Shown here in pieces: positions 36,676 through 45,584 of a DNA stretch of 64,000 nucleotides; the first letter of the stretch is position 1, and every line of letters begins with the position of its first letter. This stretch comes from Corynebacterium sp. p3-SID1056 (GTDB lineage: Bacteria; Actinomycetota; Actinomycetes; Mycobacteriales; Mycobacteriaceae). The stretch lies in NCBI RefSeq assembly GCF_025152525.1, contig NZ_JALXXL010000009.1, forward strand, positions 1-64,000. Reading direction: 5' to 3'. The notes below the pieces were generated by a model that had not been told where the DNA came from, searched no databases, and saw nothing but the letters and a program-made list of their open reading frames with translations. Position numbers and translations under genes: made by a program.

Positions 36676-37522
36676 TCGTCGTTTCGCCATCACCAAGGTC
36701 ACGCTTGCCGACGACAACGCGGAAGGCGGGCCACAGTTCTACACCGACACCCGCGCAGACACCGTCACAGTGGAAGAACCTTTAGAGATACGCGCACAAG
36801 GGCAAACCCTGACCTCGACGATGCGCACCCCGGGCCACGACGTAGAACTCGCCCACGGGTGGTGCTTTGCCGAGGGGCTGATCAACTCAGCCGAAGACGT
36901 GCGTACCGCGCGCTACTGCGCCGGCGCGGTCGGCCCGGACGGCGAAAACACCTACAACCTGCTGGACATGGAGCTCGCCGACACGGCGCAGCCGGTCACA
37001 CCGGAGTTCATCCGGCTGACCCCGACCACCAGCGCGTGCGGGGTCTGCGGAACCCAGTCCATTAGCGAACTCCTGCACAAGGTACGCACCCCCATCGAGC
37101 CGATCGAACTGGACCCGGCGCTCATCGTCGAGCTGCCTGAGCGGCTGCGCGCTGAGCAGAAGCAGTTCCGCAAGACCGGCGGCATTCACGCCGCCGGGGC
37201 CTTCGACCTCGAGGGCAACCCGATCGTCGTGCGCGAGGACATCGGCCGCCATAACGCGGCCGACAAGGTCATCGGCCACCTGCTGCTCGAAGGCGCGCTC
37301 CCGGCGCGCGGCATGATCCTCGTGATGAGCTCGCGCGCCTCCTTCGAACTCGTACAGAAGGCTGCGGTGGCCGGATTCCCCGCGCTCGTCGCGGTCTCCG
37401 CCGCGTCGTCGTTGGCGGTAGAGCTTGCGCGCGAGGCCAATATGGCGCTGGCCGGGTTTGTGCGCAACCGCCGGTTCAATCTCTACTCCGGCACGCTGCG
37501 TTCGGTAGAATCTCACGCATGA
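36662..37522 (+). CDS. fdhD: formate dehydrogenase accessory sulfurtransferase FdhD
   Basis: FdhD passes sulfur to the bis-MGD cofactor, needed to activate formate dehydrogenase. The 286-residue product has the redox loop CGVCG (Cys126 and Cys129), ELAHGWCFAEGL, FRKTGGIHAAG and REDIGRHNAADKVIG, all family landmarks. I choose ATG 36662, with GAGGG upstream; the reading frame stays open far upstream but overlaps the DUF6457 gene. It overlaps the next gene by four bases. No formate dehydrogenase gene is in the window. Confidence 0.96.
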   Translation: MSRINRRFAITKVTLADDNAEGGPQFYTDTRADTVTVEEPLEIRAQGQTLTSTMRTPGHDVELAHGWCFAEGLINSAEDVRTARYCAGAVGPDGENTYNLLDMELADTAQPVTPEFIRLTPTTSACGVCGTQSISELLHKVRTPIEPIELDPALIVELPERLRAEQKQFRKTGGIHAAGAFDLEGNPIVVREDIGRHNAADKVIGHLLLEGALPARGMILVMSSRASFELVQKAAVAGFPALVAVSAASSLAVELAREANMALAGFVRNRRFNLYSGTLRSVESHA

Positions 37523-38001
37523 CTCCGCGCCACGTGCCCCAGGAAATCATTGAGATGTTCTACCCGCCGATGCAGCTGCTGCGGGAGCGCACCGAACCGG
37601 ACCACGCGCACCTGGTGTGCGTGCGAGCAACGGCGGTCAACGGCTGCCCGGTATGCACGGCGATCCACCGCCGCAACGCGCGCGAGCACGGCTGGAGTGA
37701 AGACTACATCCTCAAGGTCGAGCAGTGGACGCGCCACGCGGGCGAGTTCAGTGAGACAGAGGCGCTGGTCCTCGAGCTCACCGACGCGCTGACCGAATTA
37801 GAGGACACCCCGGAGTCCCTGTCGGAGGATTTGTGGGAGCGCGCAACCGGCGCCTTCGGCGAGGAGTACGTCCGCGCGCTCATTGTCGGCGCGGTCGGGG
37901 TCAACAGCTACAACCGCCTCGGCATCGCCTTCCAGCAGGACCCGCGCGACATCGCGCGCGTCACGGAGTTCGATATCGTCGATGCTGCGAGGGGTAGGTA
38001 G
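37519..38001 (+). CDS. carboxymuconolactone decarboxylase / AhpD-like protein
   Basis: A 160-residue helical protein with the AhpD-type redox motif GCPVCTAIHRR (Cys-x-x-Cys-x3-His, near residues 48-55). Family members reduce peroxides or peroxidases through the Cys pair. The start overlaps the fdhD stop by four bases (ATGA), so it belongs to the fdhD operon; it might reduce FdhD or protect an oxygen-sensitive dehydrogenase, which is inference. A bidirectional terminator follows. Confidence 0.85.
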   Translation: MTPRHVPQEIIEMFYPPMQLLRERTEPDHAHLVCVRATAVNGCPVCTAIHRRNAREHGWSEDYILKVEQWTRHAGEFSETEALVLELTDALTELEDTPESLSEDLWERATGAFGEEYVRALIVGAVGVNSYNRLGIAFQQDPRDIARVTEFDIVDAARGR

Positions 38002-38013
38002 GCGTCGATAAGC

Positions 38014-38037
38014 AAAAAGGCCCCGCGGGGCCTTTTT
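38014..38037. terminator. bidirectional terminator between AhpD-like gene and FNT channel gene
   Basis: A fully symmetrical hairpin: AAAAA, GGCCCCGCGGGGCC, TTTTT. With A and T tracts on the two sides it can end both convergent transcripts. Confidence 0.92.
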
Positions 38038-38042
38038 CACGT

Positions 38043-38825
38043 TTAGTCCTTGTAGACGGTGTTGGTCTTGTTCAACCAGGCGTAGACCGCGCCGATGCCC
38101 AGGCCGCCGCCGACGAAGTTGCCGACCCACACGATGACCCAGTTCAGAGCGACTGCGCCGAAGGTGAAGCTCTCCGTCTGCGGGTCAGCGAACAACTCCA
38201 TGCCCATCAGGCAGAAGTTCGCGATGACGTGCTCGAGCCCGAGGCCGACGAAGATGGCGATCATCGGCAGGATCACGATGAACTTGGAAATGACCTCCTT
38301 GGACAGCAGCGCGCCGACGATAGCCATGTTGACCACGAAGTTCGCCAGGACCGCCTCGATGAACGTGCCCCACGGGCCCTTGTTCAGCTTGCCCTCCACA
38401 AGCGTGGAGATCAGGTGCGTGTCATCCAGCGAACCGAACTTGGCCGACTGGCTGAGGATCCAGGCGATCAACAGCGCGCCCACCAGGTTGCCCACGGTCG
38501 CGACAACGACGATCCAAATGCCCTTCCCCCAGGAGAACTGGCGCACGGTGGCGGCCCAGGAGGAAAACATCATGTCGCCGGTGGCCAGCTCGGCCGCGAG
38601 CACGACGATGGCGAACAGGCCGAGGCCGAAGAGCATGGCGAAGACCACTGCGCCGGAGCCGGGGAAGAGCTGCTCGCTCATGTTGCCCACCACGGCGGCG
38701 AAAGCGGTGCCCACCATGAGGTAGATACCGCCGAGGATTGAACGCACGAAGAAGCGGGCGGGCTCGTTGTCCAGCAATTCCTCCTTCTTGCCTGCACCGG
38801 CTTGAATTGTGTCATTGAGCGCCAT
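38043..38825 (-). CDS. formate/nitrite transporter (FNT family), copy 1
   Basis: A 260-residue channel-type transporter with six membrane helices and family pieces NMSEQLFPGSGAVVFAML, AAELATGDMMF and NWVIVWVGNFVGGGLGIGAV. FNT pentamers carry formate, nitrite or similar monovalent anions. I start at MALNDTIQ, 25 codons after an upstream in-frame start, because AAGGAGG lies just before it. It is convergent with the fdhD operon, which favours formate; nirBD elsewhere in the window makes nitrite the alternative. A paralogue lies at 45585-46400. Confidence 0.9.
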   Translation of the reverse strand: MALNDTIQAGAGKKEELLDNEPARFFVRSILGGIYLMVGTAFAAVVGNMSEQLFPGSGAVVFAMLFGLGLFAIVVLAAELATGDMMFSSWAATVRQFSWGKGIWIVVVATVGNLVGALLIAWILSQSAKFGSLDDTHLISTLVEGKLNKGPWGTFIEAVLANFVVNMAIVGALLSKEVISKFIVILPMIAIFVGLGLEHVIANFCLMGMELFADPQTESFTFGAVALNWVIVWVGNFVGGGLGIGAVYAWLNKTNTVYKD

Positions 38826-39000
38826 GGCTCCTCCTTGAGAGAAAAATCTTGACATCGCTTCAATAAGCGCTTGCAATACAGTGCAAGATGCTAACGCATT
38901 GACTGGCAATGTTACGCCCACCACGGGGGCATCCGCGGGGGTAACCGGAGTTGCGGCCCCGCTCGCCCGCCGTCATTCCACGCGGCACCGCTATGCCAGA

Positions 39001-40926
39001 ATGGGGGGCGTGAGCACTCCCCAATCCTCTTCCGACGCCGGGTCGCCGGCCGACCTGATCGCTGCGGTCCGCGGTCTGCGCGACGCCGTTGCTGCAACCG
39101 CCCTGCCGAGCGACGATACGGCCGCCGCTGATGCCCACGCCGTGGTCAACCAGTTCGACGACTACATCCTGCCGCGCCTGAGCAACCTCGACGCCCCGCT
39201 GTTGGCGGTGCTCGGCGGCTCCACCGGGTCCGGCAAGTCGACCCTTGTCAACGCCGTGCTGCGCGAGCGCGTGTCCAACCCGGGCGTCATCCGCCCCACC
39301 ACCCGCCAGCCGATCCTGGTTGCCAACCCCGCCAACGCGGACTGGTTCAACTCGCCCGAGGTCCTGCCGGGCCTGGCGCGCTCCCACGGCGCGGGCGACG
39401 AGCAATCCACCACGCTGCGAGTCGTGGAAACGGCCACCATCCCCGAGGGGCTCGCGCTTGTCGACGCCCCCGATTTCGACTCCATCGACGATCGCAACCG
39501 GGCCCTGGCCACCCAGTTGCTTGCCGCCGCAGACCTATGGATCTTCGTCACCACACCCGCGCGCTACGCGGACCAGCTGGTGTGGAACTTCCTCAACGAC
39601 GCCGCTGGGCGCGGCATCGAAGTGGTCGTCGTGCTCAACCGGCTCGACGAGTCCTCGGCCGAAACCGTGCCCGCCGACCTGCGCCGCATGATGGAGGAAG
39701 CGGGCCTGGGCGGCGCCACCGTATTCCAGGTCCCCTTCGTCACCAACCTCGGCGAGCAGTCCGGCGCGGACGCAGAGTTCTTGCCAGATGCGATGGTTGC
39801 CGAGCTGCGCGAGTACCTCACCCGGCTGGCCGGCGATACCGCCGCACGCCGCGAGGTGGCGGGCAAGACGGTGGCGGGTGCGCTGTCGGGGGCGCTGGCG
39901 CGCGTCGAAAAGCTGCAGGGCCGCCGCGAGCAGCAGGAACACTTCGCCGCACAGATCGACGCGGCGATCGACGCACACTACCGCAGCGCCTGCGACCACG
40001 TCATCGACGCCACCAGCGACGGCAAGCTCCTGCGCACCGAGGTGCTGGACCGCTGGCAGGACGTCGTGGGCACTTCGGATGCCTTCCGCGGTATCGAGCG
40101 CTGGTTCTCCCAGGCCGTCGATAAGGTGGGCAGCTTCTTTACAGGCCAGCCCGCGCCACTGCGCGAGGTGGAAACCGAGATCGAGTCGGGGCTGCACGCC
40201 GTCATCGTCGACGCCGCCGAAACCGCCGCCGCAAAGTCCTGGTCGCACATGGGTGCCGTCGCCCCCGAGCTGCGCGCGCACGCTGCGCCGCAGCTGTCCC
40301 GGGCGAGCGAGTCGATTTCCGAGGACGCGGCCGCGCTCGTGCGCAAGTGGCAACAGGCGCTGCTGGAACGCATCCAAGACACCGCCGGCCAGAAGCGCCA
40401 ACGCGCCCGCGTGATGTCCTTCGGGCTCAACGTGCTCACCGTGGCGCTGATGCTCGTGGTCTTCGCTTCGACCGCCGGCCTGACCGGCGGGGAGGTCGCG
40501 ATCGCGGGCGGCTCCGCCGTCGTGGGGCAGAAGCTGTTGGAAACCATCTTCGGCGAGGACACGGTCCGCCGCATGGCCGCAGACGCGCGCACGGATCTCG
40601 ACGCCCGCCTCGAAGCGCTGCTCGGTAGCGAGCGCGAGCGCTACCGGGACATCACGGCGCCGCTGCACGCAGGCACCGACGCCGCCGAGCTGCGCACCCT
40701 CGCGGAGGCGGCCACCACCCAGGCCCGCGCGCGCTTCCCCGAGACGCTGCCAGCGCTTCCCGCTACCCCGGCGGTTCCCGCGCGCAGCGAGACCGCGCAG
40801 CCCTCGGAGGCCGAATCTGATTCGAAGCTGCGCGGCCTGCTCGACCAGCTGCGCGGTTCCTTTACCCGCCCGCGTTCGGAAGGTTCGGAAGGTTCGGAAG
40901 GAGAGCCCAATGGCACTGTTGAGCAC
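39001..40926 (+). CDS. large dynamin-like / Era-type GTPase, gene 1 of a pair
   Basis: The true stop is at 40927-40929, three bases beyond this end. The 642-residue protein has a P-loop GGSTGSGKST (72-81), a switch-II-type DAPDFDS (155-161) and NRLD for guanine recognition, then a long helical region with a hydrophobic pair (ARVMSFGLNVLTVALMLVVF and the following GGEVAIAGGSAVVGQ) and a Pro-rich tail. This layout recalls bacterial dynamin-like proteins, which work in pairs on membranes. ATG 39001 lacks a clear ribosome binding site; GTG 39010 is the alternative. TTGACA-17-TGCAAT near 38849-38877 could be the promoter. It overlaps its partner by 20 bases. Confidence 0.8.
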
Positions 40927-42535
40927 TAAGCCCCCGCTTGGCGAGCGCCTCACTGCGCTCAAAGACGCCGCAGAAATCGGCCGCGGCTACCTCTCCCCCG
41001 CTCAGCGCGAACGATTGGAACAGGTCGCGCGCGCCGGTGCCGAGCGCCGCGCCTTGTCCGCCGAGCACACCGTCGTCGGTTTCTTCGGCGCGACCGGCTC
41101 CGGCAAGACCTCCCTGTTTAACGCCATCGTCGGCGAGGATCTGGGCAAGGCCGCCGCGCGCCGCCCCACCACATCCTCGCCACTCGCCGCGATTTGGCAG
41201 CCTGCCGGGTCCGAGGAGCTGCTCGACTGGCTCGGTGTCGAGGACCGCCGCACCCGCCCCGGCGAGTTTGCCAAGGGCGCGGGCCCGCTGATCCTGCTCG
41301 ACCTGCCCGACTTCGACTCGGTCGAGGCTTCCAACCGCGCGATCGCGGAGCGCCTCGCCGGCCAGGTCGACGTGCTCGTCTGGGTCTCCGACCCCGAAAA
41401 GTACGCCGACAGCGTCATCCACGAGCAGTTCATCCGCCCGCACGCCGACCACGCCGCGGTCACGCTCGCCGTGCTCAACAAGTCCGACTTGCTCTCCCCC
41501 GACGACATCCCCACCGTCAGCGCATCCTTCAAGGGCCTTTTGCTTGACGACGGCCTCTCCAACGCCCACGTCATCCCCACCTCCACCCGCACGGACGCCG
41601 GGATCGATGACCTGCGCGCCGCCATCACCCGCGTCGCTCGGGCCCACACAGCGCAGTCGGCACGCATCGAGGCGGACATCCAGTCCGCGACCGCGGACTT
41701 GCTCCCTGCCGCCACCGGCAAGCAGCTGGCAAAACAGGAGAAGAAGACGCGCCCGGACAAGCAGGCCAAGCGAGACATGGACGCCATCCTCGCCGAAGCG
41801 GCCGGGGCCGAGCGGCTCGCCAACAATGCCGCCGCCGCGTACCGCAAGCGACTGCGCGAGCGCACCGGGTGGCTCCTGACCTCCTGGATCACCCGCTTCC
41901 GGCCGGACCCGCTCAAGCGCATGGGCGTGCGCGACCAGTCCGACGAAGTCGGGGTTCACCGCTCCTCCATGCCGGAGCTAGACGCCGCGTCCAAGGCCGT
42001 GGCCAACCGGGGCGTGCGAGACTACGCCGAGGCGATCGCGGCGGGGCTGCCCCACCAGTGGGCAGCGGCGGTGACCGACCGCGCAGGGCAGGCCGCCGAG
42101 CAGGTCCCGGAGGCGCTCGACCGGGCTATCGCGCGCACCCGCGTGCCTGCACAGCCCTCCAAAGCCTGGTCGTTGCTGACCGTCGTGCAGTGGCTCGCCT
42201 TGGTTGCCGCGCTCATCGGCGTGCTGTGGTACCTGGTGGTCGCGTTCGTCCCCGGGATTCTCACCCCGCTGCTTGGCAGCGACTTGGTCCCGGATGTCGA
42301 GGGCTGGCCCATTCCCACCCTGCTCATCATGGCGGGCCTGCTCACCGGTCTGGTGATCGGCCTGATCAGCGCGGTCTTCGGCGGGGTGCTCGGTTCCGGG
42401 GTGCGCAGGCGCACGAAGGCGGCGCTGCGGCGAGAGATCGCCGTCGCGTCCGAGGAAACCGTGGTCGCCCCGCTCGGCGAGATCCGCGAGGACTACGCGC
42501 GCTTTGCGCAGCGCCTCGCTTTCGCACGGGGGTAG
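40910..42535 (+). CDS. large dynamin-like / Era-type GTPase, gene 2 of a pair
   Basis: A 541-residue protein with P-loop GATGSGKTS (60-68), DLPDFDS (about 129-135) and NKSD (about 188-191), a helical middle and two membrane segments near residues 420-445 and 465-490. It resembles its neighbour in order and spacing of motifs, suggesting an ancient duplication and a heteromeric complex at the membrane. GGAAGGAG stands before the ATG, which overlaps the first GTPase gene by 20 bases. The cellular role (membrane remodelling, stress or phage protection, ribosome-linked) cannot be told from sequence. Confidence 0.82.
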   Translation: MALLSTKPPLGERLTALKDAAEIGRGYLSPAQRERLEQVARAGAERRALSAEHTVVGFFGATGSGKTSLFNAIVGEDLGKAAARRPTTSSPLAAIWQPAGSEELLDWLGVEDRRTRPGEFAKGAGPLILLDLPDFDSVEASNRAIAERLAGQVDVLVWVSDPEKYADSVIHEQFIRPHADHAAVTLAVLNKSDLLSPDDIPTVSASFKGLLLDDGLSNAHVIPTSTRTDAGIDDLRAAITRVARAHTAQSARIEADIQSATADLLPAATGKQLAKQEKKTRPDKQAKRDMDAILAEAAGAERLANNAAAAYRKRLRERTGWLLTSWITRFRPDPLKRMGVRDQSDEVGVHRSSMPELDAASKAVANRGVRDYAEAIAAGLPHQWAAAVTDRAGQAAEQVPEALDRAIARTRVPAQPSKAWSLLTVVQWLALVAALIGVLWYLVVAFVPGILTPLLGSDLVPDVEGWPIPTLLIMAGLLTGLVIGLISAVFGGVLGSGVRRRTKAALRREIAVASEETVVAPLGEIREDYARFAQRLAFARG

Positions 42536-42759
42536 GCGTTTCGAAAGGCGTGAATTTTCCCGCAACGCAATTTTGCCGGTTCACGGCGACCTGGGCAAAT
42601 GCAATATAGTTAGCCTATCCGCTATGCGAAATTTTTCACAGCCTGCGCCGATGCCCTCATGCTCTCCGCACGGTGGGCGCAAAATACCCCTCGTGTGCCA
42701 GACACCCGGTGGTAGGGTGGGCCGCACTTGGCAAGAAACCGAGGAGGCCAACGGCAGGG

Positions 42760-43956
42760 ATGTTTTACGACGAAGCGCTCCAACAGGCCGGTTCCGCCAC
42801 CACTAGAGCCCTCGGTGCCCTCCAGACCGCGAAAGTGTTGCTCCACGGTTTCGCCCGCCCTTGCACGGCAAGGTGGCCGGAGGTCACCGCCATTATCAAC
42901 AGCATCGAGTTCGATGAGGCGACAAAGTATTTCTCGCTTCCCCAAGCAGCCCAGGAGCGCATGGACGATTGCTATGCGCAGCTCGACAAGGCGGCAGATG
43001 ATGCATGGCCCGAAGACCCAGATCCGTCTGATTTCATCGCCACAAATGCATTGGATGCCGTTGCAAATCTCGCTTCAAACACGGTGAAGTATTGGGAGCA
43101 GTTAGGAGTGGCATTGTCGCCAGATAAAGACGACCACCTCCACTTCATTCGCCTGCTCGCCGCCGCACGCAGCCGGGTCACCGGGGAAACACTCCACTTC
43201 GCTGAGATCGACGACATGGGCAACGTGTTTGTCTTCGAGGAGTTCCTTCCCCCGGCACTGGCGGAGGAGGTAAGGGGCGGGAGCGCGACGTCGGTAAGCA
43301 CGCGATTGGCCGACATGATGATCAAGCGCGCAGACATAGAAGCAACCACCATCACTGTCGCCGCTGAGCCGGGAATGGTCTCCATCGTCGGAGACGTCAA
43401 CACGGCACGGGCCATCTACGACGCAAACTTGGAAGCAGAGGCAGCAGCACGCACCAAACCCCCTGTTCAACCTGCCGAAAAGCGGGCGAACTACGAGCCA
43501 CTCGTCGACTTCACTACCGACGCCCCGTTGAGTTTCACGGACGTATTACACGCGATGGGAAATCCTGAGCCGAAGCCCATCATCGACCGTATGAATTGGA
43601 ACGCATTCCTCGGAAACGGATACCGGGCGAGCGTAACCGTCGGCGGACACAAGTTTGCCGCCCGCGCAACCGAAAAGGACGGGGTGGTGACTGAGTTGGA
43701 GATCAGCCCGGAAAACAACGCAAGTTTCCTCGGAGTCCCGTTCCACATCCCCACGTCGAGGTTTACCGAAAAACTCGACGCCCTCGGCATACCATGGGCC
43801 GACGATGGGCGATCAGGAATTGTCCTTTACGAGCACTGGGTAACGCTCTACAACGAGGAGGGGCGGATCGAATCCATATTGTGGCACAACCCGGCAACAC
43901 TCACCGATATTGAACTGCTCGATATCGCGTTTCCGCCCGACTCGCAGAAAAGCTAG
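42760..43956 (+). CDS. hypothetical protein
   Basis: I do not recognise this 398-residue protein. It has no signal peptide or membrane helix. Residues 1-110 are helical; the middle (about 125-210) contains ARSRVTGETLHFAEIDDMGN; the C-terminal ~130 residues (from FTDVLHAMGNPEPKP) look like an independent alpha/beta domain containing YRASVTVGGHKFAARA. The ATG lies 12 bases after GAGGAGG. TATAGT at 42605-42610 is a possible -10. Base composition is less GC-rich than its neighbours, hinting at acquisition. It is convergent with rplE. Confidence 0.7.
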   Translation: MFYDEALQQAGSATTRALGALQTAKVLLHGFARPCTARWPEVTAIINSIEFDEATKYFSLPQAAQERMDDCYAQLDKAADDAWPEDPDPSDFIATNALDAVANLASNTVKYWEQLGVALSPDKDDHLHFIRLLAAARSRVTGETLHFAEIDDMGNVFVFEEFLPPALAEEVRGGSATSVSTRLADMMIKRADIEATTITVAAEPGMVSIVGDVNTARAIYDANLEAEAAARTKPPVQPAEKRANYEPLVDFTTDAPLSFTDVLHAMGNPEPKPIIDRMNWNAFLGNGYRASVTVGGHKFAARATEKDGVVTELEISPENNASFLGVPFHIPTSRFTEKLDALGIPWADDGRSGIVLYEHWVTLYNEEGRIESILWHNPATLTDIELLDIAFPPDSQKS

Positions 43957-43976
43957 GTAGTCCGCATACGCGAAAA

Positions 43977-44011
43977 ATGCCCCCGGTTCTTCTAGTGAAC
44001 CGGGGGGGCAT
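43977..44011. terminator. terminator after rplE
   Basis: ATGCCCCCGGTTC pairs with GAACCGGGGGGGCAT (one extra G) around seven bases; on the minus strand TTTTT follows, ending rplN-rplX-rplE. It also faces the convergent hypothetical gene. Confidence 0.85.
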
Positions 44012-44037
44012 CCGATGTGGAGCGCTCAAGCGAAGAC

Positions 44038-44616
44038 TTAAGCCTGCTTCATCTTTCCGTCCTTGTCCGCGAACGGGAAGCCGAGGTGCGTCAGCAGTGC
44101 GCGACCCTCCTCGTCGTTCGTGGCAGTGGTGACGACGGTGATGTCCATACCGCGCGGGCGGTCGATCTTGTCGATGTCGATCTCGTAGAACATCGTCTGC
44201 TCGGACAGGCCGAAGGTGTAGTTGCCTGCACCGTCGAACTGCTTGTCGTTCAGGCCGCGGAAGTCGCGAATACGCGGGAGTGCAACCGTCAGGAGACGGT
44301 CCAGGAACTCCCACATGCGGTCGCCGCGCAGGGTGACCTTCGCACCGATCGGCATGCCTTCACGGAGCTTGAAGTTAGCGATGGACTTCTTTGCGCGACG
44401 GATCTGCGGCTTCTGGCCGGTGATCGCGGTGAGGTCCTCGAGTGCGCCGTTGATGACCTTGGAGTCACGCGCAGCGTCGCCAACACCCATGTTGACAACA
44501 ATCTTGGTCAGACCCGGGATCTGCATGACATTGTCGTAGCCGTACTTGTCGCTCAGCTTGGTGCGGATCTCGTCCTGGTAGCGGGTCTTCAGACGCGGAG
44601 TGTAGTTCTCGCTCAT
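44038..44616 (-). CDS. rplE: 50S ribosomal protein L5
   Basis: L5 binds 5S rRNA and contacts the P-site tRNA. I start at [18 protein letters not shown], giving 192 residues. [18 protein letters not shown] and [20 protein letters not shown] are family signatures. One base after the rplX stop. The rpsN and rpsH genes that usually follow are not here: rpsH is 8 kb away. Confidence 0.97.
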   Translation of the reverse strand: MSENYTPRLKTRYQDEIRTKLSDKYGYDNVMQIPGLTKIVVNMGVGDAARDSKVINGALEDLTAITGQKPQIRRAKKSIANFKLREGMPIGAKVTLRGDRMWEFLDRLLTVALPRIRDFRGLNDKQFDGAGNYTFGLSEQTMFYEIDIDKIDRPRGMDITVVTTATNDEEGRALLTHLGFPFADKDGKMKQA

Positions 44617-44617
44617 G

Positions 44618-44932
44618 CTAGATGTCCTTCCCGTTCGACTTGGCAACGCGGACCTTCTTGCCGTCCTCGTCAAAGCGGTAGCCGACGCGAGTCGGGGTGC
44701 CGTCGGAGTCCAGGAGCATCACGTTGGACACGTGGATCGGTGCTTCCTGGGTGACGATGCCGCCGGATTCTGCGCCGCGCTCGTTGTAGGAGTTTGCGAC
44801 GTGCTTCTTCACACGGTTCACGCCCTCGACGAGGACCTTGTCACGCTTCGGGTAGGCCTCGATGACCTTGCCCTGTGCGCCCTTGTCCTTACCGGCGATG
44901 ACCTGGACCATGTCGCCCTTCTTGATCTTCAT
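44618..44932 (-). CDS. rplX: 50S ribosomal protein L24
   Basis: A 104-residue KOW-domain protein ([20 protein letters not shown]) that initiates large-subunit assembly. It lies three bases after rplN and just before rplE. Confidence 0.98.
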   Translation of the reverse strand: MKIKKGDMVQVIAGKDKGAQGKVIEAYPKRDKVLVEGVNRVKKHVANSYNERGAESGGIVTQEAPIHVSNVMLLDSDGTPTRVGYRFDEDGKKVRVAKSNGKDI

Positions 44933-44935
44933 TAG

Positions 44936-45304
44936 TTAGATCACCTCCGGTGCGAGAGAAACAATCTTCATGAACTTCTTGTCGCGCAGCTCGCGGGCAA
45001 CGGGGCCGAAGATGCGGGTGCCGCGGGGCTCGGTGTCGTTCTTAATCAGAACGGCAGCGTTCTCGCCGAAGGAGATGTAGGAGCCGTCCGGACGACGGGT
45101 TTCCTTGGTCGCGCGGACGATGACCGCCTTGACAACCTCGCCCTCCTTGACGTTGCCGCCCGGGGCAGCTTCCTTCACGGTGGCGACGATCGTGTCGCCG
45201 ATGCCGGCGAAGCGTCGAACAGAGCCGCCGAGGACGCGGATGCACAGAATTTCGCGTGCGCCCGTGTTGTCGGCGACCTTCAGACGCGATTCCTTCTGAA
45301 TCAC
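44936..45304 (-). CDS. rplN: 50S ribosomal protein L14
   Basis: L14 forms inter-subunit bridges. The 122-residue product has the family start [19 protein letters not shown] and the C-terminal [18 protein letters not shown]. It heads the rplN-rplX-rplE transcript, with a leader of about 165 bases from a candidate promoter near 45470. Confidence 0.98.
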   Translation of the reverse strand: MIQKESRLKVADNTGAREILCIRVLGGSVRRFAGIGDTIVATVKEAAPGGNVKEGEVVKAVIVRATKETRRPDGSYISFGENAAVLIKNDTEPRGTRIFGPVARELRDKKFMKIVSLAPEVI

Positions 45305-45469
45305 AGTTGGTCTCCTGACCTGGATCGATGTGCGCCAGATTTCCGTCCTGTACGCACGTGGTCATGTGCTCATTGTGCCTTCGCTTATCGACGAACCACG
45401 TAACGGTCGAAGGGTCTCGGGCTTTCAGCTCGGAAACGCGCCGCAAGCCCGACCAGCGAGAGACAACTG

Positions 45470-45485
45470 GAGTATTAAAGCATGT
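45470..45485 (-). promoter_or_regulatory. candidate rplN promoter motif, shared with rpsJ
   Basis: On the minus strand ACATGCTTTAATACTC, which occurs identically at 61853-61868 upstream of rpsJ. TAATACT or TTTAAT could serve as the -10. The rest of the 45305-45584 gap has no gene. Confidence 0.5.
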
Positions 45486-45547
45486 AGAGCGGCAAAACAC
45501 CAAATCAGTACCGCGCCCATCCGGTGGCGGAGATCACCCACATCGAA

Positions 45548-45577
45548 TTGGTACTCCTTAACAATTCCGCGTATGGT
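45548..45577 (+). promoter_or_regulatory. probable promoter of a leaderless FNT transcript
   Basis: TTGGTA (45548-45553), an 18-base spacer and TATGGT (45572-45577) place the transcription start at or next to the ATG at 45585. With no ribosome binding site in front of that ATG, a leaderless mRNA is likely. Confidence 0.45.
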
Positions 45578-45584
45578 GCTACCT

